DNA of 5,686 nt from contig JABSPG010000290.1 of NCBI GenBank assembly GCA_013214445.1, forward strand, positions 1 through 5,686, in the 5' to 3' direction. A program made the translations under genes and the position numbers. This document shows positions 1-5,686 of this stretch, in pieces (positions within the stretch are counted from its first letter, which is position 1; every line of letters starts with the position of its first letter). The stretch comes from Ekhidna sp. (GTDB taxonomy: Bacteria > Bacteroidota > Bacteroidia > Cytophagales > Cyclobacteriaceae). Under the pieces are notes generated by a model that was not told the origin of the DNA, did no database searches, and was given only the letters and a program-made list of their open reading frames with translations.

Positions 1-486
1 TGCAATTACTAGCAGGCCGGATGTGGCTTTGTCTATTCTGTGAACCAGACCTGGCCTTCCGTCATTTCCTTTCATTTCAGGAAGGTTTTTGAAATGATAA
101 GCTAGACCGTTCACGAGCGTTCCAGACCAATTTTGATAAGCAGGATGAACGACCATTCCAGCAGATTTATTCACTACAAGAAGAAACTCATCTTCAAACA
201 CAATATCAAGAGGAATATCCTCTGCTACCAGATCCTCGTCGCGAGGAGGTTCAGGCAACATGACAGATATTTCATCATTTGGATGCACCTTATAGTTAGG
301 TTTGACATCATTCCCATTCACTTTGACGAACCCATCCCTGATCCCACTTTGCACCTTATTTCTGGTCACATTTGGCAATCGGTCCATCAAGAACTTGTCA
401 ATTCTTAGCAATTCCTGACCTGCATCTACTTTAATCTGATGATGCTCATAGAGGTCTTGTTCATTATCGCTTGTTTCCTCGATCAT
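1..486 (-). CDS. rluD: RluD-type 23S rRNA pseudouridine synthase, N-terminal 162 codons (cut by window edge)
   Basis: RluA/RluD-family enzymes convert specific uridines of large-subunit rRNA to pseudouridine in the cytoplasm; E. coli RluD acts on helix 69 of 23S rRNA. Translating the minus strand from ATG at 486 gives an unbroken frame to base 1. After about 16 acidic residues comes an S4-type RNA-binding domain at about residues 17-77 (RIDKFLMDRL, then GIRDGFVKVNG). The catalytic domain then begins with VVNKSAGMVVHP (residues 104-115) and reaches the family signature HRIDKATSGLLVIA (149-162), in which D152 is the expected catalytic aspartate. The MVVHP and SGTLVNGLAYHF stretches resemble RluD more than RluC. 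RluD of E. coli is about 326 residues, so roughly half is missing, purely because of the window edge. Many relatives have D or N where this protein has A154, two residues after the catalytic Asp. The start is the only ATG ahead of the S4 domain. The exact target uridine cannot be told from this fragment. Confidence 0.93.
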   Translation of the reverse strand, partial: MIEETSDNEQDLYEHHQIKVDAGQELLRIDKFLMDRLPNVTRNKVQSGIRDGFVKVNGNDVKPNYKVHPNDEISVMLPEPPRDEDLVAEDIPLDIVFEDEFLLVVNKSAGMVVHPAYQNWSGTLVNGLAYHFKNLPEMKGNDGRPGLVHRIDKATSGLLVIA

Positions 487-499
487 GGACGTAAATTTA
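471..499 (+). promoter_or_regulatory. Candidate Bacteroidota-type promoter for the PLP-enzyme gene
   Basis: TTG at 471-473 and TAAATTTA at 492-499 are separated by 18 bases. This approximates the Bacteroidota consensus TTG-N(17-23)-TAnnTTTG, with A in place of the final G. Transcription would start at about 503-504, essentially at the ATG at 504, so the mRNA would be leaderless. The -33 part lies inside the rluD coding region. TTG is a common triplet, so the match is weak on its own; support comes from the very short gap, which leaves little other room for a promoter. Confidence 0.3.
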
Positions 500-519
500 A
501 CTGATGGAGAATCTTCCAA
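492..519 (-). promoter_or_regulatory. Candidate Bacteroidota-type promoter for rluD, sharing the -7 box
   Basis: TAAATTTA (492-499) is its own reverse complement, so on the minus strand it again reads as TAnnTTTA. A minus-strand TTG lies at 519-517, 17 bases upstream, inside the start of the divergent PLP-enzyme gene. Transcription would begin about 1-2 bases before the rluD ATG at 486. The final G of the consensus is missing here too. Alternatively, rluD transcription could begin further inside the divergent gene. Confidence 0.27.
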
Positions 520-1400
520 CCCCGCTCGAAGAAATCAATCACCCTCTATTAGAGGAAAAGGAGATCCGTTTGTATGTCAAACGAGACGATCTCATTCATC
601 CTCAGATTATGGGTAATAAGTGGAGGAAATTGAAATATAACCTACTCAAAATGGAAGAGAAGGGGCTTAAGCAACTTTTGACTATGGGCGGAGCCTTTAG
701 TAATCATATAGCTGCCGTGGCTGCAGCAGCACATAAGAACAAATTAACTGCATTAGGCCTCATACGAGGGGATGAATTGAATAATCAAAGCAATGAAACA
801 TTGGCTAGAGCAAGCGAACTAGGAATGCAGTTTGATTTCCTTGAGAGAGGTATCTACCGAAAGATGCGAGAAAACCCAGAAGCAATCGTAAGTCAGTACC
901 CTGATCACTACTTTCTCCCAGAGGGAGGGACCAACGACCTAGCGATTCAAGGCTGCACTGAAATTATCCCAGAAATCAATGCCCCATTTGATGTTATCGT
1001 GACGCCCATAGGAACCGGTGGCACCATGGCGGGTCTAATAAAATCTAGTAATAAACTAGTACTGGGGGTAAGCTCCTTAAAAGGTTCTTTTATTCATAAA
1101 ATGATTGCAGAGTTGTTAAATCAATTCGAAATACCTAACGCTAACTATCAGATCATCGATGACTATCACTTTAGAGGATATGGGAAAACTAACCCTCAAT
1201 TGATCGACTTTATGAATTGGTTTAAAGAATACTTTGATATACCTCTCGACCCGATTTATACAGGAAAGAGCTTTTTCACCGTTTGGAATATGATTAAAAC
1301 TGATAAATTTGAAAGAAATCTTGGAATAGTTCTATTACATACTGGCGGGCTACAAGGTATCTCAGGCTTTAATCGAAAAAATAAGAATATTATTCAATAA
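504..1400 (+). CDS. PLP-dependent ACC deaminase/D-cysteine desulfhydrase family protein, probably desulfhydrase type
   Basis: Cytosolic tryptophan-synthase-beta (fold type II) PLP enzyme, 298 residues, close to the usual 290-340. In order: KRDDLIHP (26-33), then GNKWRKLKY (37-45), in which K39 is the expected PLP-Schiff-base lysine; GGAFSNHIAA (62-71) with the conserved S66-N67-H68; PEGGTNDLA (139-147); the phosphate-binding glycine loop IGTGGTMAG (169-177); DPIYTGKS (249-256) with the active-site Y252; and HTGGLQG (279-285). True ACC deaminases have Glu after that tyrosine and Leu in the HLGG motif (E295 and L322 in Pseudomonas numbering). Here both are Thr (T253, T280), as in D-cysteine desulfhydrases, which release pyruvate, H2S and ammonia from D-cysteine. 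ACC deaminase activity is therefore unlikely; the real substrate remains inferred. ATG at 504 is the natural start, placing PTPL at residues 5-8 as in relatives. The gene is divergent from rluD and lies 28 bases before the lipoprotein gene. Confidence 0.92.
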   Translation: MENLPTPLEEINHPLLEEKEIRLYVKRDDLIHPQIMGNKWRKLKYNLLKMEEKGLKQLLTMGGAFSNHIAAVAAAAHKNKLTALGLIRGDELNNQSNETLARASELGMQFDFLERGIYRKMRENPEAIVSQYPDHYFLPEGGTNDLAIQGCTEIIPEINAPFDVIVTPIGTGGTMAGLIKSSNKLVLGVSSLKGSFIHKMIAELLNQFEIPNANYQIIDDYHFRGYGKTNPQLIDFMNWFKEYFDIPLDPIYTGKSFFTVWNMIKTDKFERNLGIVLLHTGGLQGISGFNRKNKNIIQ

Positions 1401-1428
1401 GACTTAATTTTAGAACAATTTGTCAGCG

Positions 1429-3024
1429 GTGAAAAAATTTGTGTTTATAGCGATCTCCGCCTTTTTTGTTATTGGGTGTAATATCGGCGATCTCGAATTC
1501 GATGATGTAGGAGCACCACCCATAACAGGGGTGTTTAGTTTTCCTTTGGGAGAAGCAAGGTATAGAATGGACTCAATCTTGAGCAAGCAAACAGGAGACT
1601 CATTAGGACTTACTCAAGACTCGACGGGACTGTATACCCTTGCCTATTTTGATACCATTACCTATAGTGCGAACAATGATTTTGTAGAAATCGCAGACAT
1701 AGACACTGGAAGTGTAATTACAGCACCTGCATCTCCCGCAGGGGAAGCCAGAACAGTTTCTTTCGGGAATTCCTTTGATTTTAGCTACGACCCTCAAGGC
1801 GAAGAGACGCTCGAAGAAGTTTTTTACGAAACTGGTGAATTGACCATATCGACAACATCAGGGCTTGCTGGCTTACTTAGCTACAGTTATACCGTAGTAA
1901 ACACAACCAATGTGAATACCAACAATTCAGTGGTACTCTCAGGAACGATCGATGGTCCTGGAAGTGACATACAAACACAATCACTAATCAATCATAAAAC
2001 TAGACTTACGGGAGGTGCTAATACTTTTTCAATCATACTAAATGTTAGTGTGAATCTATCAGCAACGGATCAGTTGGAGGGCAATGAACAAATAGAATTT
2101 ACTATTAGGTACAGCGATCAAACCTTCAATTTGGTATTCGGAAGATTTGGACAAGACACCATTCAAGTTGGGCAACAATCAATAGATCTGGATTTCTTTA
2201 GTCAGTCAGACAGAGAAGGCATCACGTTTGGTAATCCTCAAATGACTTTTGATTTTAGAAACTCGTTCGGTTTGCCTGTTCAAGTAGACTTTGGTGGTGT
2301 AATTGGAGATGACGGAGATGGACAGGTTATTCCACTAAGCGGAAGCATTGTGCGAAGTACGCCAGTTATTGAAGGCTCAGACGTTACATCCCCTTCAGCC
2401 AACACCCCCGCAGAAGTGACTCAGACAGTAATAGAAATTAACAATACCAATTCCAACATAGTCCAATTACTAGGTTCTGCACCGAATAGTTTAGTATTTG
2501 ATATGGAGGGTTTATCGAATCCTGATGATGCAAACCAGCTCAATTTCTTTCAAAATACAAGCGAGATCACTGCATATGTAAGTATGGAAATACCGATGGA
2601 GATTCAGCTTGAAAATCTTCGAGAAACTGGAACCTTTGACCTAGACGGCATAGACATAAAAGAAATAGATTCCGCCTTCATCCGGGTTGTAACCATCAAT
2701 GAACTGCCGTTTGCAGCTGTTGTCGATCTTGCTATCAAAGATGCCGACAGTACGACCTTATATACTGTGGCAGAGAATCAAATTATGGTTGCTCCATTTA
2801 TCAGCGTCACAGGCGAAGTAAATGATCCCAATGGGGTTACAGCTGATATCCCTTTGTCTCCCGAAGGAGTAGATGCACTTGCAGAAGCTTCATTTGTGGA
2901 AATAACCTTGATCTTAAACACGCCCCCGAGCCAGACATCCAGAGATATTTATGTCAAAATTCGCTCAGACTATGAAATATTGGTCAAAGTAGGTATTGGT
3001 GGAAAATTGAATCTGGATCTATAA
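1429..3024 (+). CDS. Conserved acidic Bacteroidota lipoprotein of unknown function
   Basis: No function is recognised. From GTG at 1429 the protein has 531 residues and starts MKKFVFIAISAFFVIGC, a short basic-then-hydrophobic signal with lipobox VIGC, so C17 should be lipidated and the protein anchored in an envelope membrane. A TTG at 1420 in the same frame would add three residues (MSA); GTG gives the more typical MKK start. The first in-frame ATG lies well beyond the lipobox, so a non-ATG start is required. The mature part is rich in D, S, T, N, G and V, with about 73 acidic against about 20 basic residues, no obvious membrane segments after the signal, and alternating patterns that suggest beta strands. 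An N-terminal FSFPLGEARYRMDSIL and a C-terminal block with NELPFAAVVDLAIKDAD and YVKIRSDYEILVKVGIGGKL resemble, from memory, large uncharacterised Bacteroidota lipoproteins. Only 4 bases separate it from the barrel gene downstream, implying co-expression. No enzyme motif is visible; an adhesin-like or structural role is possible but unproven. Confidence 0.85.
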   Translation: MKKFVFIAISAFFVIGCNIGDLEFDDVGAPPITGVFSFPLGEARYRMDSILSKQTGDSLGLTQDSTGLYTLAYFDTITYSANNDFVEIADIDTGSVITAPASPAGEARTVSFGNSFDFSYDPQGEETLEEVFYETGELTISTTSGLAGLLSYSYTVVNTTNVNTNNSVVLSGTIDGPGSDIQTQSLINHKTRLTGGANTFSIILNVSVNLSATDQLEGNEQIEFTIRYSDQTFNLVFGRFGQDTIQVGQQSIDLDFFSQSDREGITFGNPQMTFDFRNSFGLPVQVDFGGVIGDDGDGQVIPLSGSIVRSTPVIEGSDVTSPSANTPAEVTQTVIEINNTNSNIVQLLGSAPNSLVFDMEGLSNPDDANQLNFFQNTSEITAYVSMEIPMEIQLENLRETGTFDLDGIDIKEIDSAFIRVVTINELPFAAVVDLAIKDADSTTLYTVAENQIMVAPFISVTGEVNDPNGVTADIPLSPEGVDALAEASFVEITLILNTPPSQTSRDIYVKIRSDYEILVKVGIGGKLNLDL

Positions 3025-3028
3025 ATAG

Positions 3029-4573
3029 ATGAGAAAAATCCTAGTCACCCTACTCTTCACTCTTACATTCCTCTTCTCACAAGGGCAAACAAGTGTTTCG
3101 TTCCAGCATCTTGGAAATGCAACTTTTCAAAATAATCTACTCAATCCTTCGCTTATTCCAGAAGGAAAGTTCTTTCTCGGTTTGCCTGTACTATCAGGAA
3201 TTCACGTGCATGTAAACAACAAGGTGAGCTACAATGAAACCTTTACCAAAGAGGCCGGAGTAGTTAGCATTGATATGGATAAGGTCATTAGCAATCTTCA
3301 GAACCAAAATATGCTAAGTGCTCATGCGAACATAAATCTGCTTCACCTTGGGTTTAAAACCAAAAATGGTGTACTACTAAGCTTGACTGCCAACGAGAGA
3401 ATTGAAGCCGATTTTTTATACTCCAAAGAGTTGGTTGATTATGTTTTTAATGGAAACACAGGCTTCCTCAATGAGCAAGTAGAGGTTTCAAAGGTAGGAG
3501 CAGTTGCCAATCATTTTAGAGAATTTGGTCTGGGTTTGGCTGCTCCAATAAATGAGCAACTAACCATTGGATTTAGGGGCAAGTTTTTGATCGGTTTTGC
3601 AAATGCCAGTACGCCCGGGAATTTCAGTGCCAATTTAGAAACTGACGGTGAAGCATTTCAAATATCCGCTGACTGGAAGAATGCAACACTTAGAACATCT
3701 GGATTTGACATCTATAGTGGAGATGAAGGCGATTTAGGATCGCATTTAGCCTTCAATGGTAATACAGGTTTTGCGCTTGATCTAGGTGGTACTTACAGGC
3801 TCAATCGATATTACACCATTACAGGATCAGTCAGAGATTTAGGCTTTATCAATTGGAACGAAAACATTAAAAATAGAAGTCTAAACGATACGACATTTAG
3901 ATATAATGGAGTTGATATATCAGAACTTGATAACATCCAAAAAACGTTGGAAGACTCCCTCATAAGTAAGTTTAAACCCACTGAAAATAATGAAACCTAT
4001 AGGAGTTGGCTACCAGTTACTGCCAATGGTAGCTGGATATATCACTATACTCCCAATTTAGATTTTTACGCAACTGTGGGTGCACGGTTGATTCAACGTC
4101 AATTTAAAATGCTTTACGGTGGGGGTATGACCTACAAATTTGGAAAAGCTTTTACTGCCTCTGCCAGCGCTACAAAACTCCCTCAACAGTTCTTTAATCT
4201 TGGCGCAGCAATAACAGCTAAAGGCGGTCCAGTACAGATGTACGTTGCTGTAGATCAAATTATTAATTTCTCAGTTCCTGACGCAAAATCACTTGATTTT
4301 AGATTTGGAATAAATTTCATTTTCAATAAGCGTCAGTCTAAGGAATCAAAGAGTTCTCTTTCTGGGGGCAGTACACTCAGTGGTGCTCGCGGGCTTGATA
4401 CAAATGCTTTCTTAGGTCAAAAGGTGAAGACAAAAAAGAGAGAAGGTATTTACTCGATAATAAAGAGGCAAAAAAGAAGAGAGCTTAAGAACAAACGCAC
4501 GCAAAAAGAGGGTGGAGTCCGTACAAAAAGCCTAAATGGATTGTCTGGAAAGAAAAAGGCTGGTAGCGAATAG
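3029..4573 (+). CDS. DUF5723-like outer-membrane beta-barrel protein with basic C-terminal tail
   Basis: 514 residues. A Sec signal peptide (MRKILVTLLFTLTFLFSQG) probably ends after G19. The mature start has features I associate with DUF5723: FQHLGNATFQNN, then LLNPSLIPEGKFFLGLPVLSG (37-57), an NP(A/S)-then-GLP signature. The body to about residue 434 has many alternating amphipathic segments typical of an outer-membrane barrel, for example FGLGLAAPINEQLTIGFRGKF, GFALDLGGTYRLNRYYTITGS and YATVGARLIQRQFKMLYGGG. The last strand appears to be LDFRFGINFIFNKR, ending in aromatic residues as barrel C-termini usually do. About 80 further residues follow (435-514), rich in Ser/Gly and then in Lys/Arg (23 K/R against 6 D/E), predicted by topology to face the periplasm. 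FNGNTGF occurs twice (140-146 and 242-248). ATG at 3029 is 4 bases after the lipoprotein stop, so the two are surely co-transcribed. The function is unknown; a porin-like or scaffold partner for the lipoprotein is an inference. The DUF assignment is from recognition, not a search. Confidence 0.87.
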   Translation: MRKILVTLLFTLTFLFSQGQTSVSFQHLGNATFQNNLLNPSLIPEGKFFLGLPVLSGIHVHVNNKVSYNETFTKEAGVVSIDMDKVISNLQNQNMLSAHANINLLHLGFKTKNGVLLSLTANERIEADFLYSKELVDYVFNGNTGFLNEQVEVSKVGAVANHFREFGLGLAAPINEQLTIGFRGKFLIGFANASTPGNFSANLETDGEAFQISADWKNATLRTSGFDIYSGDEGDLGSHLAFNGNTGFALDLGGTYRLNRYYTITGSVRDLGFINWNENIKNRSLNDTTFRYNGVDISELDNIQKTLEDSLISKFKPTENNETYRSWLPVTANGSWIYHYTPNLDFYATVGARLIQRQFKMLYGGGMTYKFGKAFTASASATKLPQQFFNLGAAITAKGGPVQMYVAVDQIINFSVPDAKSLDFRFGINFIFNKRQSKESKSSLSGGSTLSGARGLDTNAFLGQKVKTKKREGIYSIIKRQKRRELKNKRTQKEGGVRTKSLNGLSGKKKAGSE

Positions 4574-4600
4574 ATACGGCCAAACCTAAGTATTGCAATA

Positions 4601-5686
4601 TCAGAACAAACTTCTTAGGATTTCACTAAGTTTTGAATAAGACTGAACGCTAATCCCAAATTGATCTAAGTCTTTAGCTTTCAGATTGTGCTTAGAAATA
4701 AAAATCTGACTAAAACCTAGCTTCTCGGCTTCATTTATCCTATTCTCGATTCTGCTAATAGGTCTAATTTCTCCCCCCAAACCTACCTCAGCAGCAAAAC
4801 AGACATCTTCATTTATAGATGTATCTTCAAATGACGAAAAAATGGCCGCACAAATAGCAAGGTCCAAAGCGGTATCCTGCACCTTCAGTCCTCCAGCTAT
4901 ATTCAAGAAAACATCTTGCGTACTTAGTCTTATACCAAGTCGCTTCTCCATTACAGCTAACAGCATAGTCAGCCTTTTGTAATCATACCCCGTCGTGCTT
5001 CTTTGTGGATTGCCATAACTGGTAGGACTCACTAATGCCTGCGTTTCCAAAATCAGTGGCCTGTTTCCTTCAAGGGTAGCTCCTAAAGCAATCCCACTCA
5101 GGCCTGGCTCACGAGGCGATATTAGTATCTCCGATGGATTGGTAACTTCTCTCAGGCCATTCGCATTCATTTCAAACATACCCAATTCAGAGGTAGATCC
5201 AAATCGATTTTTAATGGTTCTCAGTATGCGATAGGAAAGGTGTCGGTCACCCTCAAATTGCAGAACCGTGTCAACCATGTGTTCCAACACCTTTGGTCCT
5301 GCTATAGCACCATCTTTATTTACATGACCAATGAGGAAAATCGGAATCCCTTTTTGTTTTGCAAACTTCATCAATTGCCCAGTACACTCTTTTACTTGAG
5401 ATATTGAACCAATTGCAGACTCTACTCTATCGGAGTGAAGTGTTTGAATAGAATCAATAACAAGAATGTCTGGAGAAATACTTTCTGCCTGTCTCAACAC
5501 CTCCGACAAGCTGGTTTCTGCATATAAGAAGCAGTTTTCAGCAGTGGTTCCGATTCTATCGGCACGCATCTTAATCTGCTCTGCACTTTCCTCTCCAGAT
5601 ACATACAGCGTTTTTTGCGGAATGCGAATAGCCATTTGCAGCATCAGTGTTGACTTCCCGATTCCAGGTTCTCCTCCAACCAGTAC
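4601..5686 (-). CDS. radA: DNA repair protein RadA (Sms), lacking N-terminus because of window edge
   Basis: RadA is a RecA-like, DnaB-type hexameric ATPase that drives branch migration of recombination intermediates. The frame is open from the right edge (first codon 5684-5686) to TGA at 4601-4603, giving 361 residues; an ATG at 5644 is internal and not the true start. Seen in order: Walker A GEPGIGKST (5648-5674), VSGEESAEQIKMRADR just after it, Walker B ILVIDSIQT (5441-5467), GHVNKDGAIAGPKVLEHMVD, the RadA-specific KNRFG motif (5198-5212), and a C-terminal Lon-protease-like domain (GNPQRSTTGYDYKRL, VFLNIAGGLKVQDTALDLA, EVGLGGEIRP). In place of the Lon catalytic serine motif stands KVQDTALDLA, as is normal for RadA, so it is not expected to be a protease. 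E. coli RadA has about 460 residues; the roughly 95-100 missing at the N-terminus would contain the four-cysteine zinc finger. The gene is convergent with the barrel gene, their stops 27 bases apart. Nothing looks damaged. Confidence 0.96.
   Translation of the reverse strand, partial: VLVGGEPGIGKSTLMLQMAIRIPQKTLYVSGEESAEQIKMRADRIGTTAENCFLYAETSLSEVLRQAESISPDILVIDSIQTLHSDRVESAIGSISQVKECTGQLMKFAKQKGIPIFLIGHVNKDGAIAGPKVLEHMVDTVLQFEGDRHLSYRILRTIKNRFGSTSELGMFEMNANGLREVTNPSEILISPREPGLSGIALGATLEGNRPLILETQALVSPTSYGNPQRSTTGYDYKRLTMLLAVMEKRLGIRLSTQDVFLNIAGGLKVQDTALDLAICAAIFSSFEDTSINEDVCFAAEVGLGGEIRPISRIENRINEAEKLGFSQIFISKHNLKAKDLDQFGISVQSYSKLSEILRSLF

Noticed and set aside
133..408. 91-codon plus-strand open frame
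   Set aside because: It lies entirely inside the rluD coding region on the opposite strand, whose translation matches the S4 domain and catalytic-domain motifs; the plus-strand product has no recognisable features.
1045..1059. Small inverted repeat CTAGT-AATAA-ACTAG
   Set aside because: Five-base AT-rich stem inside the PLP-enzyme coding region, explained by ordinary codons; too weak for a regulatory hairpin.
504..1400. ACC deaminase (acdS) as the name of the PLP enzyme
   Set aside because: The Glu and Leu required for ACC specificity are replaced by T253 and T280.
1603..1797. 64-codon minus-strand open frame
   Set aside because: It is antisense within the lipoprotein gene, with no motif and no start context.
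4058..4258. 66-codon minus-strand open frame
   Set aside because: It is antisense within the barrel gene, and its Cys/Ser-rich composition is typical of a shadow frame.
4585..4619. CCTAAG...CTTAGG as a rho-independent terminator
   Set aside because: Six-base stem with a 24-base loop and no following T-run on either strand; it also extends into the radA coding sequence.
4601..5644. Taking the ATG at 5644 as the radA start
   Set aside because: The frame continues upstream to the window edge and encodes the Walker A motif GEPGIGKST, which an intact RadA must contain, so the gene is partial here.

Overview
The window looks like ordinary chromosome from a marine-type Bacteroidota, probably of the Cytophagales (Cytophagia) group. 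This rests on the moderate-to-low GC, the absence of Shine-Dalgarno sequences before the starts, and a pair of envelope proteins of types I know mainly from Bacteroidota: a very acidic lipoprotein and a DUF5723-like outer-membrane protein. The taxonomic call is inference. Coding density is very high; no gap between genes exceeds 28 bases. I see no tRNA, rRNA, CRISPR array, insertion sequence or phage gene.

Layout. Bases 1-486 (minus strand) hold the first 162 codons of an RluD-type 23S rRNA pseudouridine synthase, cut by the left edge just after its catalytic motif. Only 17 bases separate its start codon from that of a divergent plus-strand gene at 504-1400. That gene encodes a PLP enzyme of the ACC deaminase/D-cysteine desulfhydrase family, and its active-site residues favour the desulfhydrase type. 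Closely spaced on the same strand come a roughly 530-residue acidic lipoprotein of unknown function (start probably GTG at 1429, stop at 3024) and, 4 bases later, a 514-residue outer-membrane beta-barrel protein (3029-4573) that resembles DUF5723 and carries an unusual basic tail. A convergent minus-strand gene, radA (4601 to the right edge), closes the window and is cut at its N-terminus just before the Walker A motif.

How the genes work together. rluD (ribosome maturation) and radA (branch migration in recombination) are housekeeping genes at the flanks. The three plus-strand genes have the spacing of one transcription unit. The lipoprotein and barrel genes are the tightest pair and are the best candidate here for an undescribed functional unit in the envelope: one product is strongly acidic, the other ends in a strongly basic tail. 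The link of this pair to the PLP enzyme is positional only. The short divergent gap holds a palindromic TAAATTTA that could act as a shared -7 element for both directions.
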